Made by a program: the position numbers and the translations under genes. From Candidatus Egaibacter danicus (GTDB taxonomy: Bacteria > Pseudomonadota > Gammaproteobacteria > Burkholderiales > Burkholderiaceae): 6,106 bases of DNA. Where the stretch lies: the NCBI GenBank assembly GCA_011391115.1, contig JAABRC010000122.1, forward strand, positions 1-6,106, given 5' to 3'. The notes under the pieces are model-generated. The model searched no databases. It saw only the letters and a program-made list of their open reading frames with translations, and had not been told where the DNA came from. This document shows, piece by piece, positions 1 through 6,106 of the stretch (position 1 is its first letter; each line of letters begins with the position of its first letter).

Positions 1-312
1 CTCGGCAAAAATGGAACTGGCAATACTCGGAATAATGGCCGCCACCATACTGGACTGCCCGGTGGCCAGCATGCCGGCCTGTTTATTGGGTGTATAGCCC
101 GTCTCGGCGAGGGCAGCGCTAATCCTGCACGCCGTCTCCGGCGCAACCAGTTGTGGTGACCTCATGAAGCGTGAGACAGTCATGGTCGTCACACCGGCAC
201 GCTTGGCTACGGTAGCCTGCGTCGCGCGCCCGTGGCCGCGCCCGGCGCGGTTTCGACTTGGCAATTCCGGGTCAACTTCAAGTGATATAGATGAATTTTT
301 AGGGTTTATCAC
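1..312 (-). CDS. LacI-family transcriptional regulator, GntR-like, partial (N-terminal 104 codons)
   Basis: This is a DNA-binding repressor of the LacI family, read on the minus strand and cut by the left edge, so the ligand-binding domain is almost entirely missing. Counting from a GTG at 312, residues 31-50 form the helix-turn-helix, with recognition segment MTVSR at 44-48 followed by FMRSP. Residues 72-83 (GYTPN through to ML) form the hinge-helix region. Residues 90-104 (VAAIIPS through to FAE) begin the periplasmic-binding-like effector domain. The pattern closely resembles E. coli GntR (MTVSRF, then GYxPN, then the PS and FAE motifs). The start is uncertain: an in-frame stop lies at 324-322, no ATG follows, and GTG 312 is the first usable codon, with TTG 264 as alternative. 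Neither has a clear Shine-Dalgarno site. GTG 312 leaves about 30 residues before the helix-turn-helix, rich in Arg and Gly near its end. It is divergent to the dehydratase operon, which it probably represses. Confidence 0.92.
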   Translation of the reverse strand, partial: MINPKNSSISLEVDPELPSRNRAGRGHGRATQATVAKRAGVTTMTVSRFMRSPQLVAPETACRISAALAETGYTPNKQAGMLATGQSSMVAAIIPSIASSIFAE

Positions 313-369
313 GATGACAAATTAGGCAAGCATTGTTAATGTTAGCGCTAACACAAATTTTGCCAATTA
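313..369. promoter_or_regulatory. Divergent intergenic promoter region
   Basis: This 57-bp AT-rich stretch must hold the promoters for both the regulator and the catabolic operon, or parts of them if they extend into the regulator gene. On the plus strand a weak pair, ATGACA (314-319) and GTTAAT (335-340), has only a 15-bp spacer. It would place the operator across the transcription start. I cannot assign a confident -35/-10 pair on either strand. No Shine-Dalgarno sequence precedes either GTG start. Confidence 0.45.
340..353. promoter_or_regulatory. Probable operator for the divergent LacI/GntR-type repressor
   Basis: The sequence TGTTAGCGCTAACA is a perfect 14-bp palindrome with a central CG. 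This matches the general design of LacI-family operators, and its TGTTA and TAACA arms resemble known GntR-type sites. It lies in the 57-bp region between the two divergent starts, 27 bp from the repressor start and 16 bp from the dehydratase start. A protein bound here could block both promoters, giving pathway repression and autoregulation. The site is seen directly; its binding partner is inferred from position and from the helix-turn-helix type. Confidence 0.85.
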
Positions 370-2112
370 GTGAAAACACCCATCAAGTCACTTGCCGACC
401 TTCGCTCCCGTCGCTGGTTTGCCGACAATGGCATGCGTGGCTTTGCGCATCGTCAACGCATGCAACAGCAAGGTGTACGTCGCGAGGACGTGATGGAGCG
501 GCCCATCGTCGCCATCATCAACACCTGGAGCGATCTTTCGCCGTGTCACGCCCACCTGCGCGAGCGTGCAGAAAGTGTCAAAAAGGGCATCCTGATGGCG
601 GGCGGCTACCCGGTTGAGCTCCCCGCCATGAGCCTGGGCGAGGTCATGGTGAAACCAACCACCATGCTGTACAGAAACTTTCTGGCCATGGAGGTGGAAG
701 AGCTGCTGCGAAGCCTGCCTTGTGACGGTGCGGTGTTGCTGGCTGGCTGCGACAAAACCACGCCGGGCACGGTGATGGGCGCCATCAGCATGGACATCCC
801 CACCATTTTCTGTCCCGCGGGGCCCATGCTCAATGACCGCCATGTTCAAAACGGCGTCAGCCGAAATATTGGAGCCGGCACCCATACCCGCATGTTTTGG
901 GATGACTATCAGGCGGGCAAGCTGGATGCTGCAGAACTGATAGCGCTTGAAGCAAGAATGACCAGGGCCCCCGGCACCTGCAACACCATGGGAACAGCTT
1001 CAACCATGACAGCATTGGTTGAAGCAATGGGCTTGGCATTACCGGGCTCCACCAGTATTCCAGCCATGGATTCAGCCCATATCCGCATGGCAACCGATTG
1101 CGGCGAACGCATCGTTGGCATGGTGTGGGAAGACCTCAAACCATCCCGATTGCTCACCCGTGGATCTTTTCAAAATGCAATGGCGGTGCAAATGGCGTTG
1201 GGCGGCTCAACCAACGCGGCAGTCCACATCATTGCGATGGCCCGACGTGCCGGCATTGCGCTGACGCTGGCTGACCTTGATGTGATGGGGCGACGCGTGC
1301 CGGTTCTGGCCAATCTGTTCCCAAGTGGCGACCGGTTAATGGAAGATTTTTACTATGCTGGCGGTTTGCCGGCCTTGATGAAAACCATCGAATCCGAACT
1401 TTGCGCAAATGCGTTGACAGTCACCGGTCAAACCATGATGGCCAACATCGCAACGGCAAAAGTCCAGGATGAAACCGTGATCCGGCCACTCAGTAATCCG
1501 GTTAGCCCTGCTGGCGCACTGGCAGTGCTGCATGGCAATCTGGCGCCACATGGCGCCGTGATCAAGCCCAGCGCCGCCAGTGAGACACTTCTTAAGCACT
1601 CAGGCAGGGCGCTCGTTTTTGACAACCAGCCTGACATGCTCAGAGCAATGGCCGACGAGTCGCTGGATTGTGATGAAAACACCGTGCTGGTGCTGCGCAA
1701 TGCTGGACCCGTCGGAGCACCTGGCATGCCCGAATGGGGCAACCTGCCCATTCCCAAGAAACTCCTGAAAACTGGTGTACGAGACATGCTGCGTTTGTCC
1801 GACGCACGCATGAGTGGCACCCACTACGGAACCTGCGTGCTGCACATTTCTCCCGAAAGCGCTGTCGGCGGACCACTGGCCCTTGTCCAGACCGGCGACA
1901 CCATTGAACTGGATGTTGCTCAACGCAGGCTGCACCTGAATGTGAGCGAGGATGTCCTGGCACAGCGTCGGTTGGAATGGAAAGCGCCGGTGCAAACCCA
2001 TCAACGCGGCTACGCCCAGCTCTACCAGCGCCACGTGACCCAGGCGCACGAAGGCTGCGATTTTGACTTCCTTCAGGGGACTGCACCTACTCCTGAGCCC
2101 GTTATTTTTTGA
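370..2112 (+). CDS. IlvD/Edd-family sugar-acid (aldonate) dehydratase, L-arabinonate dehydratase-like
   Basis: This 580-residue cytoplasmic Fe-S enzyme should dehydrate a sugar acid to its 2-keto-3-deoxy form. Length and motifs fit the aldonate dehydratases typified by rhizobial L-arabinonate dehydratase better than the amino-acid enzyme IlvD. Visible ligands are three cluster cysteines, C59 (SDLSPC), C127 (AGCDKTTP) and C204 (GTCNTMGTAS). K129 is the lysine that is carbamylated in the family. E91 is a probable metal ligand, and S482 in DARMSGT is the proposed catalytic base. The GGSTNA motif is at 278-283 and NLAPHGAVIKPSAAS at 390-404. The start is GTG: the TAA at 349-351 closes the frame upstream and no other start codon lies between. 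The conserved LRSRRWF stretch begins at residue 11. There is no clear Shine-Dalgarno site. It is first in the cluster, just after the operator. Family membership is near certain; the substrate (L-arabinonate, D-xylonate, a hexonate or L-fuconate type) is open. Confidence 0.93.
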   Translation: MKTPIKSLADLRSRRWFADNGMRGFAHRQRMQQQGVRREDVMERPIVAIINTWSDLSPCHAHLRERAESVKKGILMAGGYPVELPAMSLGEVMVKPTTMLYRNFLAMEVEELLRSLPCDGAVLLAGCDKTTPGTVMGAISMDIPTIFCPAGPMLNDRHVQNGVSRNIGAGTHTRMFWDDYQAGKLDAAELIALEARMTRAPGTCNTMGTASTMTALVEAMGLALPGSTSIPAMDSAHIRMATDCGERIVGMVWEDLKPSRLLTRGSFQNAMAVQMALGGSTNAAVHIIAMARRAGIALTLADLDVMGRRVPVLANLFPSGDRLMEDFYYAGGLPALMKTIESELCANALTVTGQTMMANIATAKVQDETVIRPLSNPVSPAGALAVLHGNLAPHGAVIKPSAASETLLKHSGRALVFDNQPDMLRAMADESLDCDENTVLVLRNAGPVGAPGMPEWGNLPIPKKLLKTGVRDMLRLSDARMSGTHYGTCVLHISPESAVGGPLALVQTGDTIELDVAQRRLHLNVSEDVLAQRRLEWKAPVQTHQRGYAQLYQRHVTQAHEGCDFDFLQGTAPTPEPVIF

Positions 2113-2121
2113 AACCACACC

Positions 2122-2919
2122 ATGCAAAACCCTTTCAAAGCCCTGCTTGCACGAAAAGACTTTCCCGGTGGTTACGCCGTTGGTTCATGGATCATGTCTG
2201 CCAGCCCGGTCGTCGCCGAAGCCATGGGTTGTGCAGGTTTCGACTGGGGCGTGGTAGACATGGAGCACACGCCCCTGGATCAAATGGATTTGATCCACAT
2301 GTTGCAGGCTATTGCTGGTACGTCCATGCTGCCAATCACACGTGTGCCCTGGAATGACGCGGTTATGGTTAAGCGGGTGCTGGATGCAGGCGCTCAAACC
2401 CTCATGTTCCCCTACATACAGTCTGCCGAAGAGGCACGCCGTGCCGTCGCAGCAACCAAATACGCCCCTCAAGGTGTGCGGGGCATGGCGGGCATGAGCC
2501 GAGGCTCACGTTTTGGTACCGTGAAAGACTATTTCAAGGTAGCAAACGATGCGGTCAGCGTCCTCCTCCAGATTGAAACACCCGAGGCAATGGCCAACAT
2601 TGAGGAAATCGCGTCTGTGCCAGGCGTTGATTCACTCTTCTTCGGTCCTGGCGATCTCAGTGGAGCCATGGGTCACACGGGCAACCTGATGCATGAAGAT
2701 GTTGTCAAGCTCATGGCTGACGGCGTCAGGCGTTGCCATGCCATGGGCAAATCGGTGGGTACAGTTGGCGGTACGCCCGAAGCCGTAGCCATTTACAGAG
2801 CTTCGGGCTTTGACTACATTGGCTGCGCCTCTGATCTGGGCTTGATGATGCGTAACTGCGCAGCAGTTTTGTCCACCATCCGGTCCCAGAACATCGTGGT
2901 CCAGTCCCAGGGTTATTGA
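2122..2919 (+). CDS. HpcH/HpaI-family class II aldolase (2-keto-3-deoxy sugar-acid aldolase-like)
   Basis: This 265-residue (beta/alpha)8-barrel, metal-dependent aldolase is related to GarL, YfaU (RhmA) and HpcH. The expected chemistry is retro-aldol cleavage of a 2-keto-3-deoxy acid to pyruvate plus an aldehyde. Catalytic positions are present: H49 in DMEHTP (base), R74 in ITRVP (pyruvate binding), and metal ligands E152 in QIETPEA and D178 in GPGDLS. GVRG at 118-121 is also typical. It starts 9 bp after the dehydratase stop, without an evident Shine-Dalgarno site, so translation may depend on the upstream gene. The product of the dehydratase is the natural substrate class for this enzyme, which makes the pair a two-step aldonate pathway. 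Glycolaldehyde, glyceraldehyde, lactaldehyde or tartronate semialdehyde are all possible second products. Some annotations of this family read 4-hydroxy-2-oxovalerate or HHED aldolase; the neighbours argue for a sugar-acid role. Confidence 0.9.
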   Translation: MQNPFKALLARKDFPGGYAVGSWIMSASPVVAEAMGCAGFDWGVVDMEHTPLDQMDLIHMLQAIAGTSMLPITRVPWNDAVMVKRVLDAGAQTLMFPYIQSAEEARRAVAATKYAPQGVRGMAGMSRGSRFGTVKDYFKVANDAVSVLLQIETPEAMANIEEIASVPGVDSLFFGPGDLSGAMGHTGNLMHEDVVKLMADGVRRCHAMGKSVGTVGGTPEAVAIYRASGFDYIGCASDLGLMMRNCAAVLSTIRSQNIVVQSQGY

Positions 2920-2920
2920 C

Positions 2921-3994
2921 ATGGCCAGCGTCGAGCTCAAACAGGTCGTCAAGTCGTATGACGGCAAAAACAACGTCATTCACGGGATTGACCTTGAAAT
3001 ACGCCATGGCGAATTTGTGGTGTTTGTCGGCCCCAGTGGTTGCGGCAAGTCCACCCTGCTTCGCATGATCGCAGGACTGGAATCCATCACCGGTGGTGAT
3101 GTGGTGATCGACGGCAGACGCGTCAATGACGAACCACCCCGCAATCGGGACATCGCGATGGTGTTCCAGGACTATGCGCTGTATCCGCACAAAAGCCTGT
3201 ATGACAACATGGCGTTTGGCCTGCGCTTGCGCAAGACGTCTGAAGAGGAGATCAACAGAAGAGTCATGGACGCTGCCAGGTTGCTGAAAATCGAGCACAT
3301 GCTGGATCGCAAACCTGCCGCCCTGTCCGGGGGACAACGACAGCGTGTTGCAATCGGACGTGCCATCGTGCGCCAGCCCAAAGTGTTTCTCTTTGATGAA
3401 CCGTTAAGCAACCTTGATGCGCAACTGCGGGGAGAGATGCGCACCGAGATCAAGAAGTTGCATCAACGTCTGGGCGCCACCATCATCTATGTAACACACG
3501 ACCAGGTTGAGGCGATGACCCTCGCTGACCGTATTGCTGTCTTGAGCGCGGGCAGGACGATGCAGTATGCCAGCCCCAGCAATATCTACAACACACCTGC
3601 GGCCACGTTCGTTGCGGGCTTCACAGGTTCGCCACCCATGAACCTCGTGCCCTGCCAGGTCTCAGGGGACCGGGTCAGTCTGGGAACGAGCACGTTCAAC
3701 CTTCCATCGGGTCTGGCCGGCAAGGCGCTTGGCGTAAAGCGCGTGAGCTTCGGAATCCGGCCTGAAAACATTGGACTGGCGCCTGTGGACGGGTCCGTCC
3801 CGGTCAATGCCAATGTCGTTCTCACCGAGCCGCTGGGCGCGGAAACACTGGTCACCTTCAACGTGGGAGGAAATGAACTGGTGGCCCGTTGTGCAGCAAG
3901 TTTCAACACTACGCCCGGCACAACCATGCCGGTATATATGAGCCAACCCCACATGCATCTGTTTGATGCAGAAAGCGGGGTTGCATGCCGATAG
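2921..3994 (+). CDS. ABC transporter ATP-binding protein, MalK/UgpC type (CUT1 sugar importer)
   Basis: This 357-residue cytoplasmic ATPase powers a carbohydrate importer and is predicted to work as a homodimer under the two permeases. All motifs are intact: Walker A GPSGCGKST at 37-45, Q-loop Q83 in FQDYALYPH, signature LSGGQ at 135-139, Walker B VFLFDE at 155-160, D-loop SNLD at 163-166 and switch histidine H193. The C-terminal part, about 235-350, is the MalK-type TOBE regulatory domain, with IRPENIGL near 279-286. The length is normal for the group. The ATG lies 1 bp after the aldolase stop, with a weak AGGG at 2909-2912, so it is probably translationally coupled to the aldolase. Having the ATPase next to the catabolic enzymes, before the binding protein, ties transport and breakdown into one unit. 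MalK-like ATPases can be shared among several importers, so the gene itself does not reveal the sugar. Confidence 0.96.
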   Translation: MASVELKQVVKSYDGKNNVIHGIDLEIRHGEFVVFVGPSGCGKSTLLRMIAGLESITGGDVVIDGRRVNDEPPRNRDIAMVFQDYALYPHKSLYDNMAFGLRLRKTSEEEINRRVMDAARLLKIEHMLDRKPAALSGGQRQRVAIGRAIVRQPKVFLFDEPLSNLDAQLRGEMRTEIKKLHQRLGATIIYVTHDQVEAMTLADRIAVLSAGRTMQYASPSNIYNTPAATFVAGFTGSPPMNLVPCQVSGDRVSLGTSTFNLPSGLAGKALGVKRVSFGIRPENIGLAPVDGSVPVNANVVLTEPLGAETLVTFNVGGNELVARCAASFNTTPGTTMPVYMSQPHMHLFDAESGVACR

Positions 3995-4054
3995 GCCCGC
4001 CAGATCAAATTTTCCTTTCCCGTTTGTTTGAGTGATTTGAAATCTATTATTTTT

Positions 4055-4060
4055 AGGAGA
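4055..4060 (+). promoter_or_regulatory. Strong Shine-Dalgarno site of the binding-protein gene
   Basis: AGGAGA lies 5 bp before the ATG at 4066 and after an AT-rich stretch. It is the only strong ribosome-binding site seen in the window. The other starts have weak or no such site. This fits the high protein level that binding proteins need relative to their membrane partners. Confidence 0.8.
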
Positions 4061-4065
4061 CTGAC

Positions 4066-5328
4066 ATGAAACGCCTTAGCTTGACTACCCTGGCCACAGT
4101 GGCCTTGAGCGCCTCTATGGTGGGCAATACGTTCGCCCAGCAGACCACACTGCGTGTTTTTTCGGGAGGGCAAAACCAGCGCCCTGACCTCATGCGCAAG
4201 CTCTTTGACGAGTATCAAAAAGCCAATCCCAATGTCAAGATTGACATTGAAACCGGTGGTGCAACTTCGGAGTTGCAGCGCCAGTACCTGAGCACGGTGC
4301 TGAACGCGAAAGACTCCGCGATCGATATTTACCTGATCGACATCGTCAACCCTGCCCAATACCTGGGTGCGGGTTGGCTTGAGCCACTGGACGCTTACGT
4401 TGGTGGACCCAATGCCATGAAACCTTACTTGCCGGTTTACGCCCAGGCGAACGTGGTCAACGGCAAAGTGGCGGCTATGCCAGCATTTGCAGATGCCATG
4501 TTCATGTACTACCGCAAGGACCTGCTTGAAAAGTACGGCATCAAGGAACCTAAAACCTGGGACGAATTGGCCGCAGCATCCAAAAAGATTCAAGACGGAG
4601 AGAAAAATCCCAATTTGCAGGGCCTCAGCATCCAGGGTGCTCCAATTGAAGGCGCAGTTTGCACATTCCTTCTGCCCTACTGGAGTATGGGTAAGGCATT
4701 CAACGATGGCGCTGGAAAGATGACGCTCGACAAGGATGCCGCGGCCAAAGGCATGGATATATGGCTAAAGATGGTCGATCAGGGCGTGATCAAGAAGAAT
4801 GTAGCTGAGGTGACAACGCCGGCCACGGTCAACGAGTTCAAGGCTGGCCAAGTGGCATTTGCCATCAATTGGGGGTTTGCCTGGGATCGTTTTAAAGACG
4901 ATGCTGACAGCCAGGTCAAGGGAAAAGTTGGCGTGATGCCACTACCCGCCGTGGCTGGCGGCAAGAGCGCAACCTGCGTGGGAGGCTGGCAGTGGGCCGT
5001 GAGCGCCTTCAGCAAGAGTAAACCGGAGGCAGCCAAACTGGTTCAGTACATGGCCTCTCCTTCGTCTTCGAAGTTCCTCGCTGTGGAAGGTTCGTTGCTG
5101 CCAACGATTCAGAGCGTCTACACGGATGCCGACGTGACCAAAGCGGTACCCTGGTTCAAAGATGCTGCCAATGTCGTCATTGCTGGCCAGGCCCGTCCGA
5201 TCAGCGCACGCTATGGCGAAGTCAGCGACGCTATCCGCACGACGGCCAGCGCCATCCTTGCCCGCACCAAAACACCAGCAGAAGGTGTGGCAGAAATTGA
5301 CAGCAAACTATCTCGCGTGATGCGATAA
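4066..5328 (+). CDS. Extracellular sugar-binding protein of an ABC importer (family 1, CUT1)
   Basis: This 420-residue periplasmic solute-binding protein captures the sugar and delivers it to the permeases. The N-terminus is a Sec signal peptide: positive MKR, a hydrophobic stretch at about 4-20, and a likely cleavage after A24 (NTFA, then QQ). No lipobox cysteine is present, so it should be soluble in the periplasm. The mature part starts with a beta strand (TLRVFSGG) and shows family-1 features: YYRKDLLEKYG at 148-158, KTWDEL at 163-168, NWGFAWDRF at 268-276, GGWQWAVS at 306-313, and RPISARYGEVSDAI at 377-390. This layout resembles the trehalose/maltose-type binders (ThuE or MalE-like). The pattern does not settle the ligand, which could be a mono- or disaccharide or a polyol. 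The start is fixed by the strong AGGAGA and the signal peptide. It follows the ATPase gene by 71 bp and precedes the permease. Confidence 0.95.
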   Translation: MKRLSLTTLATVALSASMVGNTFAQQTTLRVFSGGQNQRPDLMRKLFDEYQKANPNVKIDIETGGATSELQRQYLSTVLNAKDSAIDIYLIDIVNPAQYLGAGWLEPLDAYVGGPNAMKPYLPVYAQANVVNGKVAAMPAFADAMFMYYRKDLLEKYGIKEPKTWDELAAASKKIQDGEKNPNLQGLSIQGAPIEGAVCTFLLPYWSMGKAFNDGAGKMTLDKDAAAKGMDIWLKMVDQGVIKKNVAEVTTPATVNEFKAGQVAFAINWGFAWDRFKDDADSQVKGKVGVMPLPAVAGGKSATCVGGWQWAVSAFSKSKPEAAKLVQYMASPSSSKFLAVEGSLLPTIQSVYTDADVTKAVPWFKDAANVVIAGQARPISARYGEVSDAIRTTASAILARTKTPAEGVAEIDSKLSRVMR

Positions 5329-5340
5329 CCCGGCACACCG

Positions 5341-5376
5341 CCCTTGCCGCTGCCGATCTCTCTGCAGCGGCAAGGG
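5341..5376 (+). other. Perfect 13-bp intergenic stem-loop
   Basis: The arms CCCTTGCCGCTGC (5341-5353) and GCAGCGGCAAGGG (5364-5376) are perfect complements around a 10-nt loop, 12 bp after the binding-protein stop. The stem is GC-rich and should be very stable. What follows (TCCACGCC) is not T-rich, so a simple intrinsic terminator is unlikely. Stem-loops after a binding-protein gene, as in the E. coli malE-malF interval, protect the upstream mRNA from 3' exonucleases and allow more binding protein than permease. A partial terminator is the alternative. Confidence 0.8.
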
Positions 5377-5401
5377 TCCACGCCAATCACAACCATTTAT
5401 T

Positions 5402-6106
5402 GTGGCTTTCGAAAAAATCCGGGATCCGTCTGAAAAGACGTTGGCGGTTTTACTACTGGCACCTGCCTTCCTGTTGATCGCATTGATTGTGGTCTACCCG
5501 ATTGGAAAGTTGATCTACAACAGCTTCTTTGACCTGCGTTTATCAGGTGGTTCGGGGGCATTCGCCTTCGTGGGTTTGCAAAACTACAAAGACGCATGGG
5601 TAGATAGAGATTTCTGGAATGCAGCAAGCAACACGATTCTGATCACATTGATTACCGTTCCAGGGGCCCTCGTCGTGGGCTTGGGCCTCGCCATGCTGGC
5701 CAATCTCCCCTTCAAGCACAAATGGCCGGTTCGTCTGGCACTGCTGTTGCCGTGGGCACTGCCACTGAGTTTTGCAGGCCTCATCTTCGCGTGGTTCTTT
5801 CATACCGAGTACGGTTTTGTCAACGATGTCATGCGTCGGCTATCGCTCCAAAGCGAACCTACGATGTGGTTGCTGCGACCAAATTGGGCATTCACGGCCA
5901 TCTGCGCCACGATCATCTGGAAAACCTCTTCCTTCATGGCTTTGATCCTGCTGGCCGGGTTGCAGATGATCCCCAAGTCTCTGTATGAAGCTGCAGAGGT
6001 AGACGGCGCCAGCAAATGGCAGCAGTTCTGGCAGATCACCATCCCCATGCTGATGCCCAGCATCGTCGTGGCCCTGATCTTCCGCACCATCACAGCGTTG
6101 CAGACG
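5402..6106 (+). CDS. ABC transporter permease, MalF type (CUT1), partial (C-terminus missing)
   Basis: This inner-membrane permease is read for 235 codons and continues past the right edge; relatives are about 290-300 residues. A short cytoplasmic tail (about 12 residues) precedes the first membrane helix at about 13-35. The sequence then runs YPIGKLIYNSFFDL, typical of the sugar-permease family. Further hydrophobic segments lie at about 76-101, 110-133, 162-189 and 216-229. The ATPase-docking EAA loop is clear: EAAEVDGAS at 196-204 and P215 in ITIPML. The start is inferred as GTG 5402: the frame stays open upstream into the stem-loop, but no ATG, GTG or TTG was found there and the tail length fits. 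No Shine-Dalgarno site is visible, so this gene may be translated weakly. It should pair with a second MalG-type permease, expected just outside the window. Confidence 0.93.
   Translation, partial: MAFEKIRDPSEKTLAVLLLAPAFLLIALIVVYPIGKLIYNSFFDLRLSGGSGAFAFVGLQNYKDAWVDRDFWNAASNTILITLITVPGALVVGLGLAMLANLPFKHKWPVRLALLLPWALPLSFAGLIFAWFFHTEYGFVNDVMRRLSLQSEPTMWLLRPNWAFTAICATIIWKTSSFMALILLAGLQMIPKSLYEAAEVDGASKWQQFWQITIPMLMPSIVVALIFRTITALQT

Noticed and set aside
333..617. Plus-strand ATG frame of 94 codons overlapping the dehydratase start
   Set aside because: It runs through the operator and into the dehydratase in another frame. The protein is rich in His, Arg and Ser, with no family pattern. The GTG-started dehydratase frame explains the region.
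370..2112. Naming the dehydratase ilvD or edd
   Set aside because: The gene neighbours and the similarity to L-arabinonate-type dehydratases point to a sugar-acid enzyme, and no isoleucine/valine pathway or Entner-Doudoroff 6-phosphate genes are nearby.
1600..2127. Minus-strand open frames opposite the dehydratase 3' half (for example 175 codons)
   Set aside because: Several overlapping frames of this kind occur opposite a fully motif-supported enzyme. None shows a domain or a ribosome site.
4045..4050. TATTAT as a -10 box for an internal promoter before the binding-protein gene
   Set aside because: No acceptable -35 lies 16-18 bp upstream, and the start of transcription would fall in the Shine-Dalgarno site itself, leaving almost no leader.
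3586..4593. Long minus-strand open frame (335 codons) across the ATPase end, the gap and the binding-protein start
   Set aside because: It lies opposite two certain genes, its translation has no recognisable domain, and it spans an intergenic region with no signal of its own. It is a by-product of the codon use on the other strand.
5341..5376. Stem-loop as an intrinsic terminator ending the operon
   Set aside because: There is no T run after the stem, and a permease of the same transporter follows at once in the same direction. Partial attenuation remains possible.

Overview
The window reads as one sugar or sugar-acid catabolic and transport locus from a proteobacterium. I infer Burkholderiales (perhaps Comamonadaceae-like) from the moderately GC-rich codon usage, the GntR-like LacI-family regulator and the gene mix. 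That taxonomic guess is not proven by anything here. Five genes point right and one points left, with almost no unused DNA. No rRNA, tRNA, CRISPR array, insertion sequence or phage gene is visible.

Left edge (1-312, minus strand): the N-terminal 104 codons of a LacI/GntR-type repressor. It has a full helix-turn-helix and hinge helix, and the rest lies outside the window. It is transcribed away from the other genes. The 57-bp divergent intergenic region (313-369) contains a perfect 14-bp palindrome, TGTTAGCGCTAACA (340-353). This is the kind of operator that GntR-like LacI-family proteins bind, and it sits 16 bp before the first enzyme gene.

Right-pointing cluster: (1) an IlvD/Edd-family sugar-acid dehydratase (370-2112) with all expected Fe-S and metal ligands; (2) an HpcH/HpaI-family class II 2-keto-3-deoxy-acid aldolase (2122-2919); (3) a MalK/UgpC-type ABC ATPase (2921-3994); (4) a secreted family-1 sugar-binding protein (4066-5328), with the only strong Shine-Dalgarno site seen; (5) a MalF-type inner-membrane permease (GTG start at 5402), cut off by the right edge. 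Gaps are 9, 1, 71 and 73 bp. A perfect 13-bp stem-loop without a U tract lies in the last gap.

Proposed joint role: the ABC transporter imports a sugar, sugar acid or small oligosaccharide. The dehydratase removes water from an aldonate to give a 2-keto-3-deoxy-aldonate. The aldolase splits that to pyruvate plus an aldehyde, a non-phosphorylative route. The divergent repressor probably controls the cluster through the palindrome and is relieved by the substrate or an intermediate. The exact sugar cannot be read from the sequence. The dehydrogenase and lactonase needed to start from a free sugar, and the second permease, are not in the window.
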